Counted from the stretch's first letter, positions 52,130 through 62,191 are shown. The stretch is DNA of 64,000 bases from Ignavibacteria bacterium (GCA_025612375.1 JAAXKN010000025.1:1-64000); one strand, 5' to 3'. Numbers and translations are program-made. Notes: a model not told the origin generated them from the letters alone.

Positions 52130-55003
52130 GTGAATCAAATGAAAAACAAAACACTTCAGAGAACAGTAGGGCTGGTGGTTTTCTTAATTACAGCAGTAAT
52201 TTACTTTCTGACCGTACAGCCTTCAGTATCGTTCTGGGATCCGGGAGAAATAGCCTCTGCGTCGTACTCACTAATGGTTCCGCATCCCCCGGGCGGGCCG
52301 ATGTGGCTCATAATCGGAAGAGTATTTTCTATGATCCCCTTTGCCGGGAGCATAGGTTTAAGGATCAATTCATTTTCAGTTCTTGCCAGCTGTTTTTCCG
52401 TGTTGCTGCTTTACCTGGTTGCAGTAAAGATAATTGAAAGCTACAGGGGGCGGGAATACAGGAATATGGCAGAGGCGCTTTTAACCTACATACCCGCTGC
52501 CATTGGGGCTCTTGCCTATGCATTCTGCGACACCTTCTGGTTCAACGCGCTCGAGGCAAATTACTTTGCCGTAAGCACACTTCTTTACTCTCTTGTTGTA
52601 TGGCTTATGATGCTCTGGCATGAAAGATACAATTCGCCGGACAATGAGAAGTACATCATACTGATGGCCTACATAATAGGAATTTCAGCAGGCGTGCACC
52701 TGATGAGCATGCTGGCAATTTTAACTTTTGTAGGCGTTGTGGTAATGAAAAAGTACGTTACAGATGAAGTGATGTATAAAAAAAGCGCCTACATTCTTCT
52801 GATACATCTGGCCATAATGACGGTTGTGGCCCTCGGGCTCTGGGGATCTGAAACCGGGACAACTGCACCTTCGCCCGAAGCCTACCAGGAATTCGACTCA
52901 AAGTTCAGATGGATCATGATCGGCATATCGGTTATCTTCATGTTCATATTCCGCGACAGGATATTTAACAGGAGCTCATTTTATATGCCTCTAATGATTG
53001 GAGCCGTAGTGCTGGCAGCCGCATACCCGGGCATTGTAAAAGGTTTTCCGGCATTGCTGCTTTGGATTTTCGGGCCCGATCCGATTGTTAACATGATTGT
53101 GTATATAATTATTCTGGCCGGACTGGCTTACCTCTCGTACTGGACAATTAAGAACAAAAAGCCTCTGTTAAACCTGTCCTCTTTGTGCCTGTTGTTTGCC
53201 CTTATAGGTTTTTCCACCTATTCCATGATAATAATAAGGGCAACACAGGAGCCTCCGATGAATGAAAATGACCCTGAGACTTTCAGGGAGCTGGATTCTT
53301 ATCTGGGGCGCGAGCAGTATGGCGACTTCCCTGCCTTTAAGAGGAGGTTTTCTTCGGAGCCTCACCAGCAGGCAATTTATACCGAATACTCGAGTGACCT
53401 GGATTTTCTCTGGAAGTACCAGATTAATCATATGTATAACAGGTACCTCTTATGGAACTTTGTCGGGCGCCAGTCATACATTCAGGATGCCGGCGTAAGC
53501 GTTAAAGACTACTTTGCCATTCCATTTATCTTTGGCCTTTTAGGCCTGTACTTTTATTTCAGGAAGGACTGGAAAATGGCCTCGGCATTTCTGATACTGT
53601 TTATTTTCATGGGCTACCTTATCGCATTCTACCAGAACCAGCAGGAGCCGCAGCCGAGAGAAAGAGATTACTTTTATCCGGGAGCCCTTTTTGTCTTCTG
53701 CCTTTGGATTGCTGTAGGCGTAAAAGAAGTGATGGAAGTAATAAGGGAGAAGCTGCGCGGCAGGACGTATGAAAAGGCAGCCTTGTTCGGTTTTCTAACG
53801 CTGGCATTTTTGTTTATACCTTTGCGTATGCTGCAGGTAAATTATTTTACACACGACCGCTCGCGCGACTGGGTGCCGTGGGACATGTCGTACAACCTTC
53901 TTCAGAGCTGTCAGACTAATTCAATTTTGTTTACAAACGGCGATAACGATACATTCCCCCTCTGGTTTTTGCAGTATGTTGAAGGAATAAGGCGCGACGT
54001 CAGGATTGTAAACCTTAGCCTTGCAAATACGGACTGGTACATCAGGCAGCTGAAGCACACGAAGCCTTATGGAACTCCGGAGGTCAAATTCAGCCTTAGC
54101 GACGAGCAGATTGAAGGCATTGAACCTATGCAGTGGCAGCCGCAGAACGTTTCAATACCTGTAAGCCCCCAGGTAATTAAGGACTACGGTGTTAAAGACA
54201 CATCAGTGTTAAGAACAGGCAGAATCACCTTCAGGATGAACAATACACTTCAGTACGGCAGCGTAAAGGTAATTAGAGTGCAGGATATTGTAGTAAAAGA
54301 CATCGTTACTTCAAACGCCTGGCAGCGCCCGATATATTTTGCAGCCACAACGCCCAGAGACGCGAAGATAGGGCTGGACGACTACCTGCAGACCGAAGGG
54401 CTGGCCTCAAGGCTCATGCCCGACAGGGGCTTAAGGGGAATGGAAGCCGTAAATGAGCCGGTAATGCGACAGCAGCTTCTGCAGCAGAATCCCTCTTTCT
54501 CAAAAGATTACAAGCCGGGCTTTAAGTTCCGCGGGATAAATACAAAAGGGATATTCTACGATGAGACCCACATGAGGATGATACAAAGCTGCAGGATACC
54601 TTTTCTTCAGCTGGCATACTATTACACAAACATTGCCCATAACAGCCCTATGTGTATTAAGGCGCTGGACGAGATGGAAAGGACAATACCGCAGGATTTA
54701 ATTGAGATAGATTACAGAAGCCTCTACGATATAGCAAATCTTTACAGGGCTGCCGGGGCACAGGACAGGTTCCGCCAGACGGCAGCTAAAGTAGAAGCTG
54801 AAGCCCTCAGGGAAGTTGACCTCCAGTCATCCAATCCTCAGGCGGCAATAGAGGCTTACAGGATCCTGGAGGACTTATACGTAAGCCTTAAAAATTACGA
54901 TAAGGCTGTAAATCTCCTCCAGAGGCTGCAGAATTATTATCCCGGGGATACATCAATTAAAGATGAGATAGACAGGATAAACAGATTAAAACAGACACCT
55001 TAA
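52130..55003 (+). CDS. DUF2723 multi-spanning membrane protein
   Basis: A 957-residue protein of the DUF2723 family, related to GT-C-type glycosyltransferases. The N terminus has the family mark FWDPGEIASASYSLMVPHPPGG between the first membrane helices (acidic Asp-Glu and the HPPG loop). About ten to twelve membrane segments run to about residue 580, followed by an extracytoplasmic domain with NGDNDTFPLWFLQYVEGIRRD and a TPR-like C-terminal helix region (about 890-957). It probably transfers a sugar from a lipid carrier to a protein or glycan outside the membrane. The start is GTG at 52130, with an ATG three codons later also possible. Confidence 0.92.
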   Translation: MNQMKNKTLQRTVGLVVFLITAVIYFLTVQPSVSFWDPGEIASASYSLMVPHPPGGPMWLIIGRVFSMIPFAGSIGLRINSFSVLASCFSVLLLYLVAVKIIESYRGREYRNMAEALLTYIPAAIGALAYAFCDTFWFNALEANYFAVSTLLYSLVVWLMMLWHERYNSPDNEKYIILMAYIIGISAGVHLMSMLAILTFVGVVVMKKYVTDEVMYKKSAYILLIHLAIMTVVALGLWGSETGTTAPSPEAYQEFDSKFRWIMIGISVIFMFIFRDRIFNRSSFYMPLMIGAVVLAAAYPGIVKGFPALLLWIFGPDPIVNMIVYIIILAGLAYLSYWTIKNKKPLLNLSSLCLLFALIGFSTYSMIIIRATQEPPMNENDPETFRELDSYLGREQYGDFPAFKRRFSSEPHQQAIYTEYSSDLDFLWKYQINHMYNRYLLWNFVGRQSYIQDAGVSVKDYFAIPFIFGLLGLYFYFRKDWKMASAFLILFIFMGYLIAFYQNQQEPQPRERDYFYPGALFVFCLWIAVGVKEVMEVIREKLRGRTYEKAALFGFLTLAFLFIPLRMLQVNYFTHDRSRDWVPWDMSYNLLQSCQTNSILFTNGDNDTFPLWFLQYVEGIRRDVRIVNLSLANTDWYIRQLKHTKPYGTPEVKFSLSDEQIEGIEPMQWQPQNVSIPVSPQVIKDYGVKDTSVLRTGRITFRMNNTLQYGSVKVIRVQDIVVKDIVTSNAWQRPIYFAATTPRDAKIGLDDYLQTEGLASRLMPDRGLRGMEAVNEPVMRQQLLQQNPSFSKDYKPGFKFRGINTKGIFYDETHMRMIQSCRIPFLQLAYYYTNIAHNSPMCIKALDEMERTIPQDLIEIDYRSLYDIANLYRAAGAQDRFRQTAAKVEAEALREVDLQSSNPQAAIEAYRILEDLYVSLKNYDKAVNLLQRLQNYYPGDTSIKDEIDRINRLKQTP

Positions 55004-55010
55004 AAACAAA

Positions 55011-55037
55011 AAAGGCTGCCTAGGGCAGCCTTTTTTC
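55011..55037 (+). terminator. Terminator of the DUF2723 gene
   Basis: A 10-bp stem (AAAGGCTGCC / GGCAGCCTTT) with a three-base loop, followed by a T run, eight bases after the stop codon. Confidence 0.9.
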
Positions 55038-55173
55038 CCAAAAAGAAGACCTCCTCAGGAAGCAAAATAATTCCTACAAATAGAAAAAATGTTGATCCCC
55101 GCCATATGGATTTCAGAGTTGTTTTTTTTATATTGTCTCTAAGATAGAAATTTTATGCAGCAGGGCTTAAGTC

Positions 55174-55497
55174 ATGAAAATATTTAACGCATTTATACTT
55201 GTGCTTCTTATAATTTTTTCTTCGTGTTCATCGTCAAAAGACTCTGCCGCGGGGGAAGTAAAGACAATTAAGGGCAGGGTTTTCGTGGTTGGAAATTCTC
55301 CTTTTACACATATGGCACTTCAGACTGATTCCACAACCGTCTACCTTCTTGACTGCAGCAAGGATATACAGAAGCAGCTGTCGGAACACCAGGGAAACTT
55401 TGCGGAAGTTTCCTATAGCGGTACCGTAGAGACACCGGATGGAAAGGCGTTAAAAGTCATAGGAGCAAGCCTGCTTCCCCAAAAAGTCCCTGATTGA
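55174..55497 (+). CDS. Small lipoprotein, unknown function
   Basis: A 107-residue predicted lipoprotein: MKIFNAFILVLLIIFSSC is a signal peptide with a lipobox Cys at 18. The mature part starts SSSKDSAAGEVKTIKG and looks like a small OB or beta-barrel domain (GRVFVVGNSPFTHMAL, VYLLDC, VSYSGTVETPDGKALKVIGASLL), similar in shape to small periplasmic OB-fold proteins. No family recognised with certainty. Confidence 0.82.
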   Translation: MKIFNAFILVLLIIFSSCSSSKDSAAGEVKTIKGRVFVVGNSPFTHMALQTDSTTVYLLDCSKDIQKQLSEHQGNFAEVSYSGTVETPDGKALKVIGASLLPQKVPD

Positions 55498-55610
55498 GAC
55501 AAGGTGTTCCGTCTAGTTAATTTGAGAACAATGCCGATAATTATGTTTTATACCCGGATACAGCTGTGTGATTATTTACATCTATTTATAACCCAGACAA
55601 AGAGGTACAC

Positions 55611-57863
55611 ATGCGACTTTTTTCGACACTATTTCTGTTGGTCAGTTTAGCTATTTCCCCTGTTTTTGCCCAGGTCAGGCTTCCCATGTCAGAAAGGAAC
55701 ACCGGCGGGAGCTATCCGATAGACGGGACACACCTGCTTGAAGAGCAGGAGCGGATGGTAAGTGAATACATTAAGCAGCACCCCGATGAAATGGCAAAGA
55801 TGAGGCTCAGCAAGACTGGCCCCTGGAACTTCACTGTAAACTCACATTATACCTGGTGGTCGCAGGATTTCGCACCCAACGGCAGCTACTATCAGGTTCC
55901 TTCCACATGCCGCAAAGTAGGAACAAACTGCTATATTTTCGTTGAGGATGCAATCTGGAACAGCCGCGTAAATCAGGCGGCGGTTGACTCTGTAGCTCTT
56001 TATTTTGACAAGAAGACCCCGGCTAATCCCAATATGGGAATTTTTCAGAGCGATACTACTGCCTTCGGCAGCCCATATGACGTTGATGGTGATCCAAGGA
56101 TAATTATTCTAATTGAGGACATAAAGGACGGCTACAATGGATCTGGCGGCTATATTGCCGGTTACTTCACAAGTTTAAATGAAACCGGGATGACATATAG
56201 TAACCGCGCCGAGATGTACTATCTGGACGGAAACCCTGGCGACCTATCAACCGAAGGGGGGATTTACCAGGCAATTTCCACAACAGCGCACGAGTTCCAG
56301 CACATGATATTCTGGCATCTCCAGGGCACGAAGCAGCCCACTTTTATAAACGAAGGCTGCTCAATGCTTGCAGAAATTAACGCAGGCTTTGCCGCAAGAG
56401 GACAGGGCGGGCAGTACGGCTATAACAACGAGACTAACTACTACCTTATGGGCTGGCGTGGAGTAGATGATGACAATACGCTGATCGATTATTCGCGCGC
56501 ATCCAGGTTTTTCCTTTACCTGAGAGATCAGTTCGGGATGGGGATTTTTAAGAAGATCGTTAATTCAAAGCAAGTTGGCTCAGCATGCTTCAACGATGCA
56601 TTTGCACAGATGGGATCAGCTCTTAAGCTTTCAGACGTCTTTACGAATTTTATTATGGCCAATATTGTTGACAACAGGTCACTGAATGCGGCTTATGGTT
56701 ACGTCTATCCAAACCTGCCAAAGCCAACAGGAACTGTTTTTGCCAATCCGAATGTCTCCTCCAGCAGCAGCCTGCACTACCTGGCAGGAGAATACCTAAC
56801 GTTCAATAACGGCAGGAATCTGAATATCACTTTTAATTCCTCAAACAGCAGCCTGAAAGTTATGGCACTCGAATCGGGGCCATCAGGCAGCAGAATTCAG
56901 AATGTTGCCTTAGGAACGCCATTCAGTGAGCCCCAGTTTGGAGCCGGGTATACGACTGTTACATTTGCTGTAATAAATCCTATTGAAAGCAGTGACAACT
57001 CAGCTTCCGTAAATTATTCTTACACTTCCACCGGATCGGCCGCTTCCCAAATGGAGCTGAAGTGGGATGACGAAGAACCGACCGGATACTATGTATTCAG
57101 CCCAAAAGATACAGTCTGTGTCACATTTGACGCAGTACTGGGCGGACACCTGGACTCGATAAGAGTTGCATTAAGAAAAGCCGGTTCCATAGAAGGCGGA
57201 GTGTGGGAGTCAACAGGTAAGTCAAGGCCCACGCCGCTTGGAAAAAAGCTGGCCTCACTTACTGCATCTACCACCTTATCACCTTCTGTTCCCTATCCTG
57301 TTCCATGGCCTAACTGGAGAGGAGTTGACTTAAGGCAGAAGAATATATCAACCGACAAGCCGTTTGCGGTTGGATTTGTTTTTGGAGATAATCCCGGTGC
57401 ACCCGGGGTGATGATTACCAGGCACAGTGGGACCGATCCGTACCATAGCTACACATACTTTACTCCTTCTGAAAACCCTGCCAACTGGTATTTCCTGTCG
57501 GACGGGGCTAATAATGATTCTGTGGCCATATATATGATACGGGCTTATGTAAGCTTCGGGGCAACAGATGTACAGGAAGTGGCAGGATCTGTAAAACCTT
57601 CAAAATATTCTTTGTCGCAGAATTACCCGAATCCCTTTAACCCTGTCACTACTATACGTTATCAGATCCCTCAGTCAGGGTTCGTAACGCTGAAGGTTTA
57701 TGACATGCTTGGGCATGAGGTAAGAAGCCTTGTTGAAAAGGATCAGACAGCAGGAGAATATACTGCAACATTTGACGGGAAGAACCTTGCCTCAGGAATT
57801 TACCTTTACAGGCTCACGCAGGGAAGTTTCACAGAAACAAAGAAGCTCATTCTTATGAAATAA
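55611..57863 (+). CDS. Secreted gluzincin-like metalloprotease with T9SS sorting domain
   Basis: A 750-residue exported protein. A signal peptide occupies 1-20 (ISPVFA end). The zinc site is HEFQH at 227-231, with Glu248 in NEGCSM as the likely third ligand, a gluzincin arrangement (HExxH...E) similar to M30/M1-type enzymes; I cannot assign the exact family. A beta-rich region follows, and the C terminus (about 668-750, NYPNPFNPVTTIRYQIPQ ... SGIYLYRL) is a type A T9SS sorting domain. It probably degrades extracellular protein or attaches to it. AGAGGT lies just before the ATG. Confidence 0.88.
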   Translation: MRLFSTLFLLVSLAISPVFAQVRLPMSERNTGGSYPIDGTHLLEEQERMVSEYIKQHPDEMAKMRLSKTGPWNFTVNSHYTWWSQDFAPNGSYYQVPSTCRKVGTNCYIFVEDAIWNSRVNQAAVDSVALYFDKKTPANPNMGIFQSDTTAFGSPYDVDGDPRIIILIEDIKDGYNGSGGYIAGYFTSLNETGMTYSNRAEMYYLDGNPGDLSTEGGIYQAISTTAHEFQHMIFWHLQGTKQPTFINEGCSMLAEINAGFAARGQGGQYGYNNETNYYLMGWRGVDDDNTLIDYSRASRFFLYLRDQFGMGIFKKIVNSKQVGSACFNDAFAQMGSALKLSDVFTNFIMANIVDNRSLNAAYGYVYPNLPKPTGTVFANPNVSSSSSLHYLAGEYLTFNNGRNLNITFNSSNSSLKVMALESGPSGSRIQNVALGTPFSEPQFGAGYTTVTFAVINPIESSDNSASVNYSYTSTGSAASQMELKWDDEEPTGYYVFSPKDTVCVTFDAVLGGHLDSIRVALRKAGSIEGGVWESTGKSRPTPLGKKLASLTASTTLSPSVPYPVPWPNWRGVDLRQKNISTDKPFAVGFVFGDNPGAPGVMITRHSGTDPYHSYTYFTPSENPANWYFLSDGANNDSVAIYMIRAYVSFGATDVQEVAGSVKPSKYSLSQNYPNPFNPVTTIRYQIPQSGFVTLKVYDMLGHEVRSLVEKDQTAGEYTATFDGKNLASGIYLYRLTQGSFTETKKLILMK

Positions 57864-57886
57864 AAGAAAATGTTTTAAGAAAAGAA

Positions 57887-57919
57887 AAAGGCTTTGAGCT
57901 TGCAGGCTCAAAGCCTTTT
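57887..57919. terminator. Bidirectional terminator
   Basis: GGCTTTGAGC and GCTCAAAGCC form a 10-bp stem flanked by A and T runs, between the convergent protease and methyltransferase genes. Confidence 0.88.
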
Positions 57920-57920
57920 T

Positions 57921-58670
57921 TCATTTTACGGCTGTAATAATGAGGTCTTTTGAAGTAAACTTCTCAAACTTCTGAAGCCCGAGGCTTCCGTAAAATTTAA
58001 TTTTCCTGAAACCCGCCTCTTTCAGGAGTTTCTGAAAGACTTCTTTTGTATGAGGATAAAGAGAGGTTGTGTAGAGACTTCTTTCAGAAGGTTTGTCCTT
58101 CTTAAACTTAAGTATATTGAAGTTCAGGCGTTCTGGCAAAAAGTCGTAGAAGCGTACGTAAACCTCGTCGTTCATTTCCGTGATATTTATAATGCGGTTA
58201 TTTTCTTTAAGAATCTGGCTGTAGTTTAAGACCTGCAGTACGGCTGTCCCTTTTTCATTGAGGATCAGTCTTATTTTCCCGAGAGCTTCCGGGAGCTTTT
58301 CAGGAGAAAGGTTTGCCAGAGTATTGCCTAAAGAAAATGCAACGTCGAACCTGTTATAAAATTTCTTATTAATTTTATCAATACTGCTTTTGACAAACTG
58401 AACGTCCAGGCCGAAATCCGAGGCATTACTCCGGGCCTTGTCAAGCATGCCTTCGGACTGGTCAAAGGCCGTTACACCAAGGCCGCTTAAGGCAATAGAG
58501 ACCGAGTCGAGCCCGCTTCCAGATCCAAGGTCTGCCGCAGTGTGCATGGAGTCATTTATGAATTTGCTTAAGACACTTTTTCTTCTTTCTAGGGCGGTCT
58601 TAAAGCTGATCATGCCGTCATAGAAAGAAGAGATATTATCGAAGAAGGTTTCATTTTTCTGCCGAGTCAT
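57921..58670 (-). CDS. Class I SAM-dependent methyltransferase
   Basis: A 249-residue methyltransferase. It has an N-terminal helix with FFDNISSFYDGMISF, SAM motif I AADLGSGSGLDSVSIALSG, the acidic motif AFDQSEGMLDKA, and DVAFSLGNTLANL. Substrate unknown, small molecule likely. Its start overlaps the hemerythrin gene by four bases, so it is translationally coupled and part of the nitrogen-oxide cluster. A terminator follows. Confidence 0.9.
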   Translation of the reverse strand: MTRQKNETFFDNISSFYDGMISFKTALERRKSVLSKFINDSMHTAADLGSGSGLDSVSIALSGLGVTAFDQSEGMLDKARSNASDFGLDVQFVKSSIDKINKKFYNRFDVAFSLGNTLANLSPEKLPEALGKIRLILNEKGTAVLQVLNYSQILKENNRIINITEMNDEVYVRFYDFLPERLNFNILKFKKDKPSERSLYTTSLYPHTKEVFQKLLKEAGFRKIKFYGSLGLQKFEKFTSKDLIITAVK

Positions 58671-59116
58671 CTGACCGCCTTTATTTTTCCGTTTAATTCG
58701 TTTAGTTCATCTTCAGAAAACACCTCTTGAATTCTTGGAAAAAGCTCCCGCTCTTCCTTTCTAATGTGGCCTTCAAGAAAGCGGCCCAGCGTGTCAAGCT
58801 TTTCCTCCAGTCCTGTTTCATCCTGAAGCAGGCTTTCAACCAAATGCCTGATCTTCTTATGCTCTTCCATTATTTCCTTAAAGAGGCCGTCAAGGATCGT
58901 GTCTTTCCCCTTTACAAAGGGGTAGAGGACTTTTTCTTCGGCTGCAAAATGAACAACGAGGTCGCTTTCGTAGAATTCGAGTGCGCGCCTGGCTTTTTCC
59001 TGCGGGCTTTCAGGAACGCTTTCAAGGCGGGGCGCATCTTTCTTCAGCATCTGCGCTAGCTTTAATGCGTGATGATGGTCGTGCGAAAGCGGAACTAAGG
59101 ATTTACTTCTTGGCAT
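58667..59116 (-). CDS. Hemerythrin-like (HHE) domain protein
   Basis: A 149-residue four-helix bundle with a di-iron-type His pattern: LSHDHHHALKLA at the N terminus, HFAAEEKVLYPF in the middle, MEEHKKIRHLV, and EGHIRKEERELFPR near the end. Such proteins bind O2 or NO, or act in repair of iron-sulfur clusters. Its place after SCO and NirK genes suggests NO protection. It overlaps the methyltransferase gene by four bases. Confidence 0.92.
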   Translation of the reverse strand: MPRSKSLVPLSHDHHHALKLAQMLKKDAPRLESVPESPQEKARRALEFYESDLVVHFAAEEKVLYPFVKGKDTILDGLFKEIMEEHKKIRHLVESLLQDETGLEEKLDTLGRFLEGHIRKEERELFPRIQEVFSEDELNELNGKIKAVR

Positions 59117-59151
59117 AACGTTAAAATATTATTTATTTGAGAATAAAAGAG

Positions 59152-59853
59152 TCAGTTAATTGCTTTTAACCTGCTTACAATATCCTGCACGTCCTTATTT
59201 AATCCCTCGTGCTGAAGGACCACCTCGCCTTCCTTGTTAAGCACGCTAATGAGGTTACTGTGCACGTAATCACCGTTATCATTCTTCTTATACTTAAAGC
59301 CGAGCAAGGCAGCAAGGCTTCTTACATCATTTTTATTTCCGGTCAGAAGTTCCCAGCGCGAAAGGTCTAGGTTCTGCTTTCTGCTGTAATCAAATAATGC
59401 TTTTGGAGAATCACGCTCTGGATCTATTGAGACGAGGACAAACTTTACATTTGTCTTTTCATTCTCAGGCATTTGGGCTTCAACCTTTCTCATATCGTTA
59501 ACAATTAAAGGGCAGGCATACGTGCAGCTTGCAAATATCATTGCCAGGACGACATTGTGCCCCTTAAGATCTCCCAGTAAAATTTTATTATTTAACTCAT
59601 TACTCCACGATGAGCCGAGCTGATAGACCGAGTTATCTGTGAACTCCCCTACCGCTTCCTCTTCCTTATCTTCAGAGCAGCAGGACTTTTTTTCTCCGGA
59701 TTTCTTTACGGCAGAATTTATTTTAGAAGAATCCACGGCTGAAGTAACTTTCTCATAACTGGCCAGCTGCCTGGAATTATTTAACGTAAAATAACCTGTC
59801 AGCGCAATAATAAGCAAAGCCGCAGGCAAAATAATTATCAGCGTCTTTTTCAT
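59152..59853 (-). CDS. SCO1/SenC-family copper chaperone
   Basis: A 233-residue membrane-anchored thioredoxin-fold protein. One N-terminal helix (TLIIILPAALLIIALTGYF) is followed by a Cys-Cys segment (KSCCSED, about 58-61) and the SCO domain with copper-binding Cys in ASCTYACPLIVNDM (CxxxCP) and the His of DYVHSNLISV. It delivers copper to oxidases or to copper nitrite reductase. The ATG at 59853 is chosen over a TTG four codons earlier because GGAG lies just before it. It lies between the SUMF1-like and hemerythrin genes. Confidence 0.93.
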   Translation of the reverse strand: MKKTLIIILPAALLIIALTGYFTLNNSRQLASYEKVTSAVDSSKINSAVKKSGEKKSCCSEDKEEEAVGEFTDNSVYQLGSSWSNELNNKILLGDLKGHNVVLAMIFASCTYACPLIVNDMRKVEAQMPENEKTNVKFVLVSIDPERDSPKALFDYSRKQNLDLSRWELLTGNKNDVRSLAALLGFKYKKNDNGDYVHSNLISVLNKEGEVVLQHEGLNKDVQDIVSRLKAIN

Positions 59854-59868
59854 TTCTTTCTCCAAAAT

Positions 59869-60687
59869 TTACTTAGCATCTTTAACACAGCGGAACCCCA
59901 GGTCGTAGAGCGTGTAACTGGCCTTAAGCCCGTTGCGGAAAGCGAACCTCAGGAAGGCCGCGTAATTTGCAGGGTCACTGCTGTTTACAACGCCGCTCCC
60001 GCAGAACAGATTTGATTCATCGCCATCTCCTCCAAGGCCTCCGGCAAGAATGCCGTTAAAGTCGTCAACCCATTCAAAGACAAGTCCGTGCATGTCATAG
60101 ACACCGTAGCGGTCAGGCCTTCCAAGTCCCACATCCGAAGGGCGTTCAGGCTTTGGAGTAAGATACCATTCAAGAATTTTCTGATTTAATTTCTTTTCAT
60201 TGCCGGGCTTCTGTCCCGAGAGTGCGACAAATTCCCATTCTGCAATTGAGGGGAGGCGTTTTCCTTTCCACTCAGCATAAGCCTTTGCAGCAAACCATGA
60301 GACATTTGTAACCGGGCTATTGGGATCTGCATCAGGCCCAATTTCAAGATCGCTCTTCCAGTGCCGCAGGTAAGTCGGGCCGGCAAAAATCCTCTTTACC
60401 TTTGAGCGCTGCCATTTAGGATTTGCCTTAACAAACTTCAGGAACTCCCCGTTTGTAACAGGGGTGCGGTCCATGTAAAAAGGTTTTACGCGGACCGGAA
60501 CTAAAGACTTGCTGTCTTTCCAGAAAGGAGTGTACCTGCCTCCCTTGATGAGGACCATAGAAGTCTTTTGCGGCGAAGGCGTTTCTTTTGCAGTCAGCAT
60601 ATTTGCCGCAATGAGCAGAACTGATACTGCGGCAAACATCCTTGCACCGGAAAATATTTTATTCTTAAACATCGAATACGCCAGCAT
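59869..60687 (-). CDS. SUMF1/FGE-fold protein without the active-site Cys pair
   Basis: A 272-residue exported protein with an N-terminal membrane or signal segment (MFAAVSVLLIAANMLTA, about 17-33) and a formylglycine-generating-enzyme (SUMF1)-type domain: MVLIKGGRYTPFWKDSK, MDRTPVTNGEFLKFV, SPVTNVSWFAAKAYAEWKGK, RLPSIAEWEFVA, DMHGLVFEWVDDFN and the end LYDLGFRCVKD. The Cys pair of true FGE (in the loop after FCGSG) is missing: that region reads CGSGVVNSSDPANYAAFLRF. It is therefore probably not a sulfatase-activating enzyme. It lies between nirK and SCO, which suggests a role in nitrite reductase maturation or binding. AGGGA lies before the ATG. Confidence 0.88.
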   Translation of the reverse strand: MLAYSMFKNKIFSGARMFAAVSVLLIAANMLTAKETPSPQKTSMVLIKGGRYTPFWKDSKSLVPVRVKPFYMDRTPVTNGEFLKFVKANPKWQRSKVKRIFAGPTYLRHWKSDLEIGPDADPNSPVTNVSWFAAKAYAEWKGKRLPSIAEWEFVALSGQKPGNEKKLNQKILEWYLTPKPERPSDVGLGRPDRYGVYDMHGLVFEWVDDFNGILAGGLGGDGDESNLFCGSGVVNSSDPANYAAFLRFAFRNGLKASYTLYDLGFRCVKDAK

Positions 60688-60697
60688 TTTATTATCC

Positions 60698-62191
60698 CTA
60701 CTTTCCTCTGACTTTCTTTACCTCATCTACAGTAACCACGTCGCCCTTGTTGCCAAAGCTGTTGCGGACGTAAGTCAGTACGGCCGCAATCTGCTGATCA
60801 CTCAGGCTTAGCTGAGGCATTGTATTATTATACTGTTTTCCATTTACGGTTACAGGACCTGTAAGGCCGTGCATAGCAACGCGTATGCTCCTTTGCTTAT
60901 CGGCCATAAGAAAGTCGCTTTTTGCCAGGGGCGGAAATACGTTCGGAATTCCATGTCCGTTTGCCTGGTGGCAGGAGACGCAGTTTTGTGTAAATACCTG
61001 CTGCCCCATTGCCATTAGGCTTTTCATGTCTTCAGGAGCCGCCTGAGACTGATTAGCTGCTGAAGGCTGGTTTCCTGAAACAGGCACATTGCCTGAAGGA
61101 GTTGTTCCAGCAGGAGCCTGCTGAAGGCTGCCTTCTTCTTTTGCAGTCGAGCCGAGATAAATTTCATCTGACTGTTTGCCGGAGTAGATTGTTTTATTCT
61201 CCGCTCCCGAGACAACCATTTTGCCAACGCAGCCCTTGCTCTGCGCCCTGAAGTAGGAATGATCAACAAGCGTGTAGGTCCCGGGCACATCAACCTTGAA
61301 CTGCAGAATTGAAGTCCCGCCTGCAGGTATAAGCGTTGTGCCCACGTTTTTCTGTGTCACAAGAGACCCGCCCTGAAAATGGACCTCATCAAAAATTTCA
61401 CCTATGAGGTGGAATGAGGAGATCAGGTTTGGACCCCCGTCGCCCATAAAAAGGCGCACTGTCTGCCCCGCGTCAGCCCTAAGGGACTTATCTCCTATAA
61501 GAGATCCGACTTCTCCGTTAAAGACAACATAAGAAGGATTTTCATCCACAGCTTTCTGCATGTCGAACATCTGAAGGCCGGGGTCACCGAAATTTCCCTG
61601 TGTATAAAACTCGCTCTGCATTACATAGTACTCGCGATCGACCTTCGGCAGGCCTTCTTTTGGCTCTACGAGAATGAGGCCGTACATACCGTTTGCAATA
61701 TGGAGACCAACGGGAGGTGTTGCGCAGTGATAAACGTAAAGGCCCGGATTAATGGCCTTAAAAGAAAAGACCGATGTGTGGCCGGGAGCCGTATTTGAAG
61801 ATTCAGCACCTCCTCCGGGGCCTGTAACGGCATGAAGGTCGATATTATGGAGCATCGTCGAACTCGGGTGATTGTGGAGGTGAAACTCAACAAGGTCACC
61901 TTCTCTTACTCTAATAAACTTGCCCGGCACTTTTCCGCCGAAGGTCCATTTGTTATACGTTACCCCGTCGGCAAGGCGGGAGACTACTTCCTTAACTTCA
62001 AGATTAACGATGACCTTTGTTGGGTAATTCCTCGTAATCTGCGGGGGAACATAAGGAGCATCGGTTAGGATTGCATTTTCCTCTCCCTGTATCTCCTCAG
62101 ATCCTCCTCCGCCGCAGCCGGCAGAAAACAGTGTTAAAGCAAAAGTAACAACACCAATAAAAATTCCTGATTTATTTACAAATGACCTCAT
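60698..62191 (-). CDS. nirK: Copper nitrite reductase fused to cytochrome c
   Basis: Reduces nitrite to NO outside the cytoplasm. The 497-residue lipoprotein (lipobox Cys26 in SAGC) has two cupredoxin domains. Ligands in order: His115 (type 1 Cu), Asp118 (catalytic) and His120 (type 2) in [10 protein letters not shown]; His155 (type 2) and Cys156 (type 1) in YHCATPP; His164 and Met169 (type 1); His261 in SSFHLIGE (catalytic) and His311 (type 2). A Ser/Gln/Pro-rich linker (about 350-386) leads to a cytochrome c domain with CVSCH (Cys404, Cys407, His408) and axial Met458. GGAGG before the ATG is strong. Confidence 0.95.
   Translation of the reverse strand: MRSFVNKSGIFIGVVTFALTLFSAGCGGGGSEEIQGEENAILTDAPYVPPQITRNYPTKVIVNLEVKEVVSRLADGVTYNKWTFGGKVPGKFIRVREGDLVEFHLHNHPSSTMLHNIDLHAVTGPGGGAESSNTAPGHTSVFSFKAINPGLYVYHCATPPVGLHIANGMYGLILVEPKEGLPKVDREYYVMQSEFYTQGNFGDPGLQMFDMQKAVDENPSYVVFNGEVGSLIGDKSLRADAGQTVRLFMGDGGPNLISSFHLIGEIFDEVHFQGGSLVTQKNVGTTLIPAGGTSILQFKVDVPGTYTLVDHSYFRAQSKGCVGKMVVSGAENKTIYSGKQSDEIYLGSTAKEEGSLQQAPAGTTPSGNVPVSGNQPSAANQSQAAPEDMKSLMAMGQQVFTQNCVSCHQANGHGIPNVFPPLAKSDFLMADKQRSIRVAMHGLTGPVTVNGKQYNNTMPQLSLSDQQIAAVLTYVRNSFGNKGDVVTVDEVKKVRGK

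Noticed and set aside
59869-60687. Sulfatase-activating formylglycine enzyme
   Set aside because: The catalytic Cys pair is absent and no sulfatase gene is nearby.
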